The notes below the pieces were generated by a model, which made no database searches, had not been told where the DNA came from, and saw only the letters and a list, made by a program, of their open reading frames with translations. This document shows positions 56,052 to 63,052 of a stretch of 64,000 nucleotides of DNA, in pieces; the first letter of the stretch is position 1; the number at the start of each line of letters is the position of its first letter. Origin of the DNA: Terrabacter sp. Root85 (GTDB lineage: Bacteria; Actinomycetota; Actinomycetes; Actinomycetales; Dermatophilaceae); assembly GCF_001429185.1 (NCBI RefSeq), contig NZ_LMIW01000015.1, positions 122,267-186,266 on the forward strand, in the 5' to 3' direction. The position numbers and the translations under genes were made by a program.

Positions 56052-56231
56052 ATGCTCTCTCCGCACATCGTCAGCGCCCTCCTCGCCCAGCGCGAGGCCG
56101 ACCTCGAACGCCGGGCCGAGCTCGCCCGGCTCCGGCACCCGGAACCCGAGCCGGAGCCGGTGACCAGCCCCACCGGGAGCCGGCGCACGGCGCGCCACCG
56201 CGGCCGCCGTCGACACCTGCGCCTCGTCTGA
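56052..56231 (+). CDS. Small basic protein (59 aa), paralogue of the one at 57266
   Basis: A 59-residue protein MLSPHIVSALLAQREADLERRAELARLRHP followed by a Pro/Glu stretch and an Arg-rich end (RRTARHRGRRRHLRLV). The N-terminal helix has the repeated pattern QREADLERR. It shares this with the small protein after the DUF1206 gene. The start follows a weak ribosome site. An unstructured, possibly nucleic-acid or membrane-surface binding role is conceivable but nothing in the sequence proves it. Confidence 0.55.
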   Translation: MLSPHIVSALLAQREADLERRAELARLRHPEPEPEPVTSPTGSRRTARHRGRRRHLRLV

Positions 56232-56336
56232 CGCCTCCGCCCGAGAAGGCCGCGTCCGACGTGCCAATTCCCTGCCCGACGTGGGTATGTTCCCCAGTGG
56301 CCCATCGGGGACCCCTCTACCGACAGGATCACGTGC

Positions 56337-57122
56337 ATGGACTCCACAGACGTCAAGGCCGCCTCAGCGCGCGCGGGTGACCACCCGGCGCTCGAGACGG
56401 CAGCGCGCATCGGCTACGCCGTCAACGGCGTGCTCCACATCATCATCGGCGCGATCGCCCTGCGACTGGCCTTCGGCTCGAAGGGCACGAGCGCCGACCA
56501 GTCCGGCGCCCTGGGCTCGATGGCCGACAACGGGTTCGGTCTCTTCCTGCTCTGGGTCGCCGTCATCGCGTGGCTCGGCCTCGCGCTCTGGCAAATCACG
56601 GAGGCCATCTCGGGAGGCTGGGAGACGAGCGACCGCCTCAAGGCGGCCGGCAAGGCCGTCGTCTACCTCGCACTGGCGTGGACCGCGTTCCGGTTCGCGA
56701 GCGGCAGCGGCTCGTCGAGCAAGAGCCAGACGACCGACTTCACCGCGACGCTCATGAAGCAGCCGGCCGGCCAGTGGCTCGTCGCCCTTCTCGGCCTCGC
56801 CGTCATCGGCGTCGGCGTCTACCACGTCGTCAAGGGGTGGAAGAAGAAGTTCCTCCAGGACCTCGAGTCCCACCCGGGCGAGTGGATCGTCAAGGCCGGA
56901 CGCGTCGGCTACATCGCCAAGGGCATCGCCCTGGCCATCGTCGGAGGCCTCTTCGTCCTCGCCGCCGTGCGCCACAAGCCCAGCGAGGCCCGTGGCCTCG
57001 ACGGTGCATTGCGCAATCTGCTCGGAGCCCCGGGCGGCCCGGTGCTGCTCGCCCTCGTCGCGCTCGGTCTCATCGCCTTCGGGGTCTACTGCTTCGGACG
57101 TGCCCGGCACGCCGACGTGTGA
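56337..57122 (+). CDS. DUF1206 membrane protein
   Basis: This 261-residue protein contains the DUF1206 pattern, built of repeated two-helix units: AARIGYAVNGVLHIIIGAIALRLAFG, then TSDRLKAAGKAVVYLALAWTAFRFASG, VGYIAKGIALAIVGGLFVLAAVRHKP and VLLALVALGLIAFGVYCFGRARHA. About six membrane helices are expected, with the repeated GYAVxGxLH/GYIAKGIAL motif at the start of each unit. The function of the family is not established. A rho-independent-type hairpin follows at 57152. Confidence 0.88.
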   Translation: MDSTDVKAASARAGDHPALETAARIGYAVNGVLHIIIGAIALRLAFGSKGTSADQSGALGSMADNGFGLFLLWVAVIAWLGLALWQITEAISGGWETSDRLKAAGKAVVYLALAWTAFRFASGSGSSSKSQTTDFTATLMKQPAGQWLVALLGLAVIGVGVYHVVKGWKKKFLQDLESHPGEWIVKAGRVGYIAKGIALAIVGGLFVLAAVRHKPSEARGLDGALRNLLGAPGGPVLLALVALGLIAFGVYCFGRARHADV

Positions 57123-57151
57123 GCCACGGCGCCTGACGCGCCCTGTCGAGA

Positions 57152-57194
57152 CGGCCCCGAGCGCCCGGACATACCCGGGCACTCGGGGCCGTTT
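57152..57194 (+). terminator. Hairpin terminator after DUF1206
   Basis: The segment CGGCCCCGAGCGCCCGG, six bases, then CCGGGCACTCGGGGCCG (57152-57191) forms a 17-base-pair stem with one mismatch, followed by GTTT. It lies 30 bases after the DUF1206 stop and ends the transcript there. Confidence 0.75.
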
Positions 57195-57265
57195 CCGTGG
57201 CGGGTGCATCACGGGCGCCTCCTGCTGCTCTGTGTGTTCACGCATCACGAGTGCAGGAGGACACC

Positions 57266-57433
57266 ATGAACACGTACCTGAACGAGGCCATCGCCCGCCA
57301 GCGCACCGCCGACCTCGGTCGCCGCACGCGGCGCGCCCAGCGACCCGTCGTCGACCCGCAGACGACGCCCCGCCGCGGCCTGATCCTCATTCTCGGGTGG
57401 CGGCTGCACCGGTCGCAGGTGTCCCCGAGCTAG
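57266..57433 (+). CDS. Small basic protein (55 aa), similar to the one at 56052
   Basis: A 55-residue protein starting MNTYLNEAIARQRTADLGRR followed by TRRAQRPVV and a hydrophobic RGLILILGWRLHR segment. A strong CAGGAGG ribosome site stands five bases before ATG 57266. The N-terminal pattern (A-x-x-x-Q-R-x-A-D-L-x-R-R) is shared with the 59-residue protein on the other side of DUF1206. Together they look like a small family of actinobacterial short proteins. Function unknown. Confidence 0.65.
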   Translation: MNTYLNEAIARQRTADLGRRTRRAQRPVVDPQTTPRRGLILILGWRLHRSQVSPS

Positions 57434-57446
57434 AGCGCCGCGGGAA

Positions 57447-57501
57447 CGCGAACGGCGATGGCCGGGAGCCCGATTCGGGTTCCCGGCCATCGCCGTTCGC
57501 G
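57447..57501. terminator. Long perfect hairpin between convergent genes
   Basis: CGCGAACGGCGATGGCCGGGA (57447-57467) pairs perfectly with its inverse copy (57481-57501) over 21 bases, with a loop that can form additional CCCGA/TCGGG pairing. It lies between the small protein and the convergent PAP2 gene. It can act as a bidirectional terminator although no T-tract follows on the plus side. Confidence 0.75.
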
Positions 57502-57514
57502 GGTCGAGGTCGCG

Positions 57515-58246
57515 TCAGCGCGAGACGGCCTCGCGCACGGCGGAGGTCGCGCGGTCACCGGTCGTCCGACGGCGCAGATAGTTCCACGCGAGCAGCGCGC
57601 ACACGATGCCGTTGACCATCCCGACGAGGATGTCGACGAGGTGGTGCATGCCGCGGTAGAGCCGGGCGTAGCCGACGAGGAGCGGCACGATCGCGCAGAC
57701 CACGGTCACGACGCGGCGCAGCCACACCGTCTCGATGCGCTGGGCCATGAGCGCGAAGGTCAGGTAGAGCGCGGTCGAGGCGCCCATGTGCCCGCTGGGG
57801 TAGCTCGACGTCGGGGGCGCCGGGTCGAGGTGCTCGACCGTCGGGCGCTTGCGGTCGGTGAGGGTCGTCGCGGCGACGAAGACGCTCGCCTGCGCGGCGA
57901 TCGCGATGGCGGGGATGACGGCATACCACCACTGCTTGGTGCGCCACCACACGAGGGCCACGACGACGACGCAGACGCCGATGACGATCTCGGTGTTGCC
58001 GATGTGCGACCAGACCGCCGTGATCGAGTTCATCGTCGCGGTGCGGCCTGCGGCGACGGACTTGCTCAGGTCGTTCTCCCACGGGAGGTCCTTGAGGGGG
58101 CCGACGATGAGGAAGCCGAGCCCGACGATGAGACCGAAGAGCACCACGGCGGGGGCGAGGACCCGCAGCGCGATGTCACGGAGCGCCGACCCCACGGTCG
58201 GTCGCGACGAGTCGATCTCGTAACGGTGGATGAAGGTGTGGTTCAC
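57515..58246 (-). CDS. PAP2-family membrane phosphatase (variant motif)
   Basis: This 243-residue protein has about five to six membrane spans and the three PAP2 phosphatase motifs: TTLTDRKRPTVEH, YPSGHMGAS and RLYRGMHHLVD. Position -7 relative to RP, normally Lys, is Thr, so the first phosphate-binding residue is lacking although the Arg and both catalytic His are present. It probably dephosphorylates a lipid phosphate at the outer face of the membrane. GTG 58246 follows AAAGG. It is the last gene of the lipid operon, with a start overlapping the upstream PAP2 stop by four bases. Confidence 0.85.
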   Translation of the reverse strand: MNHTFIHRYEIDSSRPTVGSALRDIALRVLAPAVVLFGLIVGLGFLIVGPLKDLPWENDLSKSVAAGRTATMNSITAVWSHIGNTEIVIGVCVVVVALVWWRTKQWWYAVIPAIAIAAQASVFVAATTLTDRKRPTVEHLDPAPPTSSYPSGHMGASTALYLTFALMAQRIETVWLRRVVTVVCAIVPLLVGYARLYRGMHHLVDILVGMVNGIVCALLAWNYLRRRTTGDRATSAVREAVSR

Positions 58247-58986
58247 GTGCTGCCTTTCGATGACTCGGGCCCGACGTCCCCCTCCGGCGGAGGGGACTCG
58301 TCCGGACTCTGGGGGTTCCACCCGAGGTAGCCGACGTAGGACGCCGTGCCCAGGCCGATGCCGAAGAGGATCCCGGCCAGGACGTCTGAGGGGTAGTGCA
58401 CGCCGAGGAAGACGCGGTCGAGGGCCGTCAGGACGACGTATGCCGTCAGGCCGGCCACGAGCCAGCGGCGGGCGACCGGCGACAGCAACGGCCAGAGCAG
58501 CAACGTCATCACCGTCGCGATGGCCGCGGCGTTGGCGACGTGGCCCGAGGGGAAGCTGTAGCCGGGGGCGTGCGAGACGGGGTCGCTGACGACGGGGCGG
58601 GCCCGCCTGACGACCTCCTTGAGGACGAGCTGGAGGTTCCAGGCGACCATCATCGTGAGGAAGGCCCAGAGGCACCGGGTCGCGAGCTCACGGTGGCGGC
58701 GCCACACGACGAGGCACACGGCCGACGCGACGATGTAGACCCACTTCGGCTGAGTGGCCTCCTGCCAGACGAGCAGGACGGTCTTCAGCCACGGGTTGTC
58801 GCGGGTGATGTCGGTCGCCGCGACGATGAGCCGCTCGTCGAGCTCGATGACGGGGAGGAACTTCTCGCGCACGACGAACGCGAGGGCCGTGACGGGGACC
58901 GCGAAGGCGAGCCCGAACCCGACGGCCTTGAGCAGGCGGCGGCCGCGACCCGCGGGTCGCCGGCCGTCAGGACGTCGCTCAGCCAA
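58243..58986 (-). CDS. PAP2-family membrane phosphatase
   Basis: This 247-residue protein has six or so membrane spans and complete PAP2 motifs: KEVVRRARPVVSD (K-x6-RP), SFPSGHVANAAA and DRVFLGVHYPSDVLAG with the final His/Asp. A basic start (AERRPDGRRPAGRGRRLLKAV) lies on the cytoplasmic side. The TTG start at 58986 overlaps the kinase stop by eight bases, which implies coupling. The substrate would be phosphatidic acid or a polyprenyl diphosphate. A Pro/Asp/Ser-rich C-terminus (NPQSPDESPPPEGDVGP) is likely cytoplasmic and disordered. Confidence 0.88.
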   Translation of the reverse strand: MAERRPDGRRPAGRGRRLLKAVGFGLAFAVPVTALAFVVREKFLPVIELDERLIVAATDITRDNPWLKTVLLVWQEATQPKWVYIVASAVCLVVWRRHRELATRCLWAFLTMMVAWNLQLVLKEVVRRARPVVSDPVSHAPGYSFPSGHVANAAAIATVMTLLLWPLLSPVARRWLVAGLTAYVVLTALDRVFLGVHYPSDVLAGILFGIGLGTASYVGYLGWNPQSPDESPPPEGDVGPESSKGST

Positions 58987-60007
58987 CCCGGACCACCAGG
59001 GAGTCGGGGAGGATGCGGATGCCGAGCGAGACGTGCTCGCCGATCGGGTCGCCGTCGATCTCCGCCTCGACGGGTCGGCCCGCGGTCACGGTGAACTCGC
59101 GGCCGCGGAAGCGGTCGAGCCGGCCGTGACCGGCGCGGTGCCGGGTCACGACGTCGGAGATGACGGAGATCCAGCCGAGGGCGCCCTTGGGCGCGACGAC
59201 GACGGCGTCGAGGATGCCGTCGTCGATCTTCGCCTCGGGCATCAGCTCGATGCCGCCCTGGAGCGTGCCGCAGTTGCCGACGACGACGGTGCGCGCGTGC
59301 CGGCTCACCGACCCGCTGTGCTCGTCGCGGTCGCGCTCGTGGTCGCCGCTCTCGCCGGTCACGCCGGAGCCGCCCCTCGAGGCGACCTCGACGCGGAAGC
59401 CGCGGCTGAAGACCTGGCGCAGCGCGCTGAAGACGTAGGCGACCCAGCCGACAGCGGCCTTGACCTTCTCGTTGGTGCCGGCCATGACCTGGCCGTCGAG
59501 GCCGAGGCCGGCCATGACGAGGAAGACCTCCTCGTCGTCGTCGACCTTCGACCCGCCGTCGTGCGTGCCGTGGCTCTCCCGCGGCTCGATCGCCGCGTCG
59601 GCGACACGCATGAGGCCCACGTCGATCCGGCGGTCGGTGCCACCGAGCATCGCCTCGACGGCGTCCTCGAGGGAGTCGACGGGCAGGCCGAGGTTGCGGG
59701 CGAGGAGGTTGCCCGTGCCGCCGGGGAGCAGACCGAGCGCGACGTCGGTGCCGACGAGCGCCGAGGCGACCGCGCGGACGGTGCCGTCACCGCCGAGCGA
59801 GGCGACGACGTCGGAGCCGGCGCGCACCGCCTCGCGGCCCTGCTTCTCGCCGGTCTCCTGCTCGGTCGTCTCGATCCACGAGGGGTCCTCCCAGCCGTGC
59901 CGGGCCGCGGCCTTGGCCACGAGCTCCTGGGTGGCGACGAGGTCGTCGACCTTGACCGGGTTGTAGACGACGGTGAGACTGCGACGAGCGCTGGGCGTGT
60001 CGGACAT
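58979..60007 (-). CDS. Diacylglycerol/lipid kinase (LCB5/DgkB family)
   Basis: This 342-residue kinase phosphorylates a lipid alcohol such as diacylglycerol. The N-terminal domain has LTVVYNPVKVDDL, SLGGDGTVRAVASALVGTDVALGLLPGGTGNLLARNLGLP, the GGDGT nucleotide motif and GTGNLLARN. The C-terminal beta-sandwich has VMAGLGLDGQVM and the conserved VVVGNCGTLQGGIELMPEAKIDDGILDAVVVAPKG. A charged insertion (ESHGTHDGGSKVDDDEE) lies in the middle. ATG 60007 fits the family. It is first in an operon with two PAP2 phosphatases. Confidence 0.93.
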   Translation of the reverse strand: MSDTPSARRSLTVVYNPVKVDDLVATQELVAKAAARHGWEDPSWIETTEQETGEKQGREAVRAGSDVVASLGGDGTVRAVASALVGTDVALGLLPGGTGNLLARNLGLPVDSLEDAVEAMLGGTDRRIDVGLMRVADAAIEPRESHGTHDGGSKVDDDEEVFLVMAGLGLDGQVMAGTNEKVKAAVGWVAYVFSALRQVFSRGFRVEVASRGGSGVTGESGDHERDRDEHSGSVSRHARTVVVGNCGTLQGGIELMPEAKIDDGILDAVVVAPKGALGWISVISDVVTRHRAGHGRLDRFRGREFTVTAGRPVEAEIDGDPIGEHVSLGIRILPDSLVVRVG

Positions 60008-60156
60008 GGTGGGGATCCTAGGGCTCGGGGCGTGAGGGGGGCGGCCGTCGAGCGGGGCCAGCCGTAGACATACCCCGACCGGGCACCCAGCCGACCACCA
60101 GCGCACCACCAGCCGGCGTCCAGCCTCGAGGCCCCGCCCGGCGGTAGCCTCCGAAG

Positions 60157-60795
60157 GTGCCCACCATCCGACGCCGTCTCGCGCTCGCCGTCCTCGTCGG
60201 GGTGCTCGCGGGGTTCCTCGTGCCGCTGGGGCCCGCGCACGGGTTCCTCGTCCACGGGCTCTCCGGCTTCGTCGTCGCCGGGCTCGCCTTCGCCGCGCCG
60301 CTGCTCATCCACATCCTCGGCCATGACGCTCCCGCGACACGGGAGAAGGTGCAGGGTCGCGACGGCGACGCCGCCTGGTACGACGTCGTCGTCATCCTCG
60401 TCGGGCTGGCCAGCCTCGCCGGCGTGACGATCCTCCTCGTCGGGGGGCGCGCCCTGGGCGGCGCCGAGGTCGTCGACGCGGTCGTCGGGGTCGGCGCGGT
60501 CGCGGTCGGCTGGCTCTGCGTCCACACCGTCTACGTGCTGCGCTACGCCCGCGTCTACTACGCGAGCCCGCGCCCACCCATCGACTTCAACCAGGACGAG
60601 GACCCGACGTTCTCGGACTTCGCCTACTTTTCCTTCAACCTCGGCATGGCCTACCAGGTGTCGGACACCGACCTCAAGAGCTCGGACGTGCGCCGGGTCG
60701 TGCTCGGGCACACGCTGCTCGCCTACCTCTACGGCACCATCGTCATCGCCGCGACGATCAACCTCGTCGCGGGCATCGGTGGCTCGCTCGGCTAG
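60157..60795 (+). CDS. DUF1345 membrane protein
   Basis: This 212-residue protein has four or so membrane spans and the DUF1345 signature VHTVYVLRYARVYYASPRPPIDFNQDEDPTFSDFAYFSFNLGMAYQVSDTDL, then RRVVLGHTLLAYLYGTIVIAATINLVAGI. The family is an uncharacterised integral membrane protein of many actinobacteria. The GTG at 60157 begins about ten bases after GGTAGCCT; a ribosome site is weak. It is convergent with the ATP-grasp gene by a four-base overlap. Confidence 0.9.
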   Translation: MPTIRRRLALAVLVGVLAGFLVPLGPAHGFLVHGLSGFVVAGLAFAAPLLIHILGHDAPATREKVQGRDGDAAWYDVVVILVGLASLAGVTILLVGGRALGGAEVVDAVVGVGAVAVGWLCVHTVYVLRYARVYYASPRPPIDFNQDEDPTFSDFAYFSFNLGMAYQVSDTDLKSSDVRRVVLGHTLLAYLYGTIVIAATINLVAGIGGSLG

Positions 60796-62087
60796 GAGAG
60801 CCCGAGCCGCGCCTTCTCGTCCGCGACCCACAGGCCGATGAGGCCGCCGAAGTGGGCCATGAACCGGTCGCGCTCGTGCGCCGGGTAGGTCGTGACGACC
60901 GTCGACCGGAGCAGGTTGGCGAAGACGTCGGACTGCACCCACTCGAGCACGGCCGCGTCGAGGTGCGGCAGGTACCGCTCGCACCACGACCAGTAGGCGG
61001 CCGTGTCGAAGTACTCGTCGGCGATCGCGAGGAACTCGTCAAGCTTCTCCGCGTCCGTGAGGTCGTCGCGGTCGGCGACGTCGAAGTAGCGGCGCATCTC
61101 GAGGTCCATCGGGCCGCGGCGACCGGTGATGACGCAGAAGGTCGACCACCGCACGAGCGCCTTGATGGCCCACGGGAAGTAGTAGTGCAGCGACGTGACG
61201 GCGACGTCGGGGCAGGCGTTGGCGTAGTCGATCGGATAGACGTCGTCACCCTTGACGAGCATCTCGCACGAGTTGAACTCCCAGCCGAACATCGCGTTGA
61301 CGATGCGGCTGATGGCCGCGGTCTGCTTGCCGGCCGACGGTGACAGGAAGTCGTAGCTCACGGCATACCGGTTGTGCATCGGCTGCTCGGGACGGAAGTC
61401 CATGACCATCGTCTCGGGACCGATCGACAAGGCCCGGGCGAAGTGGTCGTACTCGATCGTCGACTGCAGGTGCATGAGCATCTCGCCGGACTCGTCGTAG
61501 GCCTTGACGAGGTCCGTCTCGTCGTTGATCCGGGAGACACCGCGCCAGCCGCCGCCGTCGAAGGGCTTCATGTACATCGGGTAGCCGAGCTGGTTGGCGA
61601 TCGCCTTGAGGTCGAACGGGCGGTTGTACTTCGCGGAGGTGTAAGCCCAGCGGACGTTGTCGACGGGGTGCTTGTAGGGCACGAGCCACGTCTCGGGGAC
61701 CTTGAGCCCGAGGCGCATCAGGGCGACGTAGGCGCTGTGCTTCTCCATGGACTGGAAGGTGAAGGGACTGTTGAGCAGGTAGGTGTCATCCATCAGCGCC
61801 GCCTTCTTGAGCCACTCGCGCGGGTGGTAGTACCAGTAGGCGAGGCGGTCGATGACGAGCTCGGTGCGCACCGGCTGGCGCAGGTCGAACGGCTCGATGG
61901 TGAGGCGCTCGCTCGTCAGCTCGTGGGTGACGCCGTCGTCGGTCGTGATGGGTCCGACGAGCGCGAGCAACGCCTCGAAGGCGGTGGGCCAGTCCTCCTC
62001 GGCGCCGAGCAGGAGACCCACGAGATGCGTCCTCGTCGACGAGGTGCTCGATGCGGCGGACTGGTCCTGCTGTGCGGTGTCGGTCAT
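60792..62087 (-). CDS. ATP-grasp-like protein of unknown substrate
   Basis: This 431-residue protein has a carboxylate-amine ligase look: an N-terminal Rossmann-like part (LVGLLLGAEEDWPTAFEALLALV), YSYHP-type central segment and the nucleotide-loop-like GYPMYMKPFDGGGWRGVSRINDETDLVKAYDES, followed by a metal/ATP site in EMLVKGDDVYPIDYANACPDVAV. The C-terminal 150 residues are helical and aromatic (FDTAAYWSWCERYLPHLDAAVLEW). It is not one of the well-known ATP-grasp enzymes. It stands 72 bases upstream of the convergent-strand esterase on the minus strand, and the two may be cotranscribed. Confidence 0.7.
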   Translation of the reverse strand: MTDTAQQDQSAASSTSSTRTHLVGLLLGAEEDWPTAFEALLALVGPITTDDGVTHELTSERLTIEPFDLRQPVRTELVIDRLAYWYYHPREWLKKAALMDDTYLLNSPFTFQSMEKHSAYVALMRLGLKVPETWLVPYKHPVDNVRWAYTSAKYNRPFDLKAIANQLGYPMYMKPFDGGGWRGVSRINDETDLVKAYDESGEMLMHLQSTIEYDHFARALSIGPETMVMDFRPEQPMHNRYAVSYDFLSPSAGKQTAAISRIVNAMFGWEFNSCEMLVKGDDVYPIDYANACPDVAVTSLHYYFPWAIKALVRWSTFCVITGRRGPMDLEMRRYFDVADRDDLTDAEKLDEFLAIADEYFDTAAYWSWCERYLPHLDAAVLEWVQSDVFANLLRSTVVTTYPAHERDRFMAHFGGLIGLWVADEKARLGLS

Positions 62088-62159
62088 CGTGCTGCTCCTA
62101 CCGTCGGGGGTCGGGTCATCGACTGCGATCCTTGCAGGAACCGCGGCATCTGTCGCCGG

Positions 62160-62870
62160 TCAGCGGGTGTCCGGAAGGGCGAGCAGGTCGAGCAGGTAGG
62201 GGTCGAAGGCCGCCTCCCACGAGCGCCAGTCGTGGCGGCCCGGCAGCTCGGTGAACGACACGTCGTGGCCGCTCGCGGCGAGGGTCTGCGCCGTCTGGCG
62301 GTTGTTCGTCAGGTTGCCCTCCGCGGTGCCGCACGTCATGACGATGTGCGCGTCGGTGCGTCGCCGCCGGACCCGCCTGACGTTGGTCACGAAGGTCGTG
62401 ACGCGGTCCCAGAACTCGAACTCCTCCTCGTCGTCGACGCGCTTGCGGAAGAAGGACCCCGACTGCAGGAAGAGTCCTCCGAACGTCCCCGGGTGCAACC
62501 ACTCCGCCTGGAGCGAGGCGAGCGCTCCCAGGCTCGCTCCCATGAGGCTCGGCCTCCCGTCGATGGCGTATGCCGTCCCGACCGTCGGGAGCACGTGCTC
62601 GGTGAGCGCCTCGGCCCAGAGCGGGTTGGCGGCGTACCGCTCGTTGCGCGAGCCCGGCTCGAGCAGGACGACGCGGGTCGGCGGGACGCGGCCGGCCTCC
62701 GTCGCGGCGCGCAGGACGGAGAGGAGGTGGGCACGGCGGGAGTACTCCGGCCCGTCGTGGGCGACGAGCAGCGGGAGCGGGTCGGCCCGGCGCGTGCCGA
62801 CCGGGGTGACGACGGCGATCTCGATGTCCCCGACCGGGGTGGCGGTCACCGTGAGCTTCCTGCGCGCCAT
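62160..62870 (-). CDS. Esterase (Fes/EstD-type alpha/beta hydrolase)
   Basis: This 236-residue hydrolase shows LPLLVAHDGPEYSRRAHLL with the oxyanion region, the nucleophile elbow LMGASLGALASLQAEWL (Ser113), FLQSGSFF and the catalytic His in LPGRHDWRSWE. It resembles the esterase family that includes enterochelin esterase and antigen 85-like enzymes, but a substrate cannot be named. No signal peptide is visible, so it is cytoplasmic. It follows the ATP-grasp gene in the same transcriptional direction with the start upstream of it by transcription order. Confidence 0.83.
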   Translation of the reverse strand: MARRKLTVTATPVGDIEIAVVTPVGTRRADPLPLLVAHDGPEYSRRAHLLSVLRAATEAGRVPPTRVVLLEPGSRNERYAANPLWAEALTEHVLPTVGTAYAIDGRPSLMGASLGALASLQAEWLHPGTFGGLFLQSGSFFRKRVDDEEEFEFWDRVTTFVTNVRRVRRRRTDAHIVMTCGTAEGNLTNNRQTAQTLAASGHDVSFTELPGRHDWRSWEAAFDPYLLDLLALPDTR

Positions 62871-62999
62871 GTGGAGACCCTATGTGCGGACGCCGCGGAG
62901 GACACCCCGGGCCACCGGTCTCTCGGTCGGAGGGTCGGATTCCGCTGCAGGCGAACCGAATTCGTTGTCCACAGATTTGCTGCAGCTCTTGAACTCCGC

Positions 63000-63015
63000 T
63001 CGAACACCTGTTCTA
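63000..63015 (+). promoter_or_regulatory. LexA (SOS) box before the DUF222/HNH gene
   Basis: TCGAACACCTGTTCTA matches the Gram-positive/mycobacterial SOS box TCGAAC-N4-GTTCGA except for the last two bases. It lies in the spacer between a possible -35 TTGAAC (62989) and a -10 near 63013, 38 bases before the GTG start, where LexA would block transcription until DNA damage. Known DUF222 (13E12-type) genes of mycobacteria have LexA boxes, which supports this. Confidence 0.82.
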
Positions 63016-63052
63016 CTTGATGCAAAGAAGCATCACCGAGAGGGGGCTCACC

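Noticed and set aside
62965..62973. TTGTCCACA, identical to the actinobacterial DnaA box
   Set aside because: A single copy without a box cluster or dnaA/dnaN neighbours does not make a replication origin.
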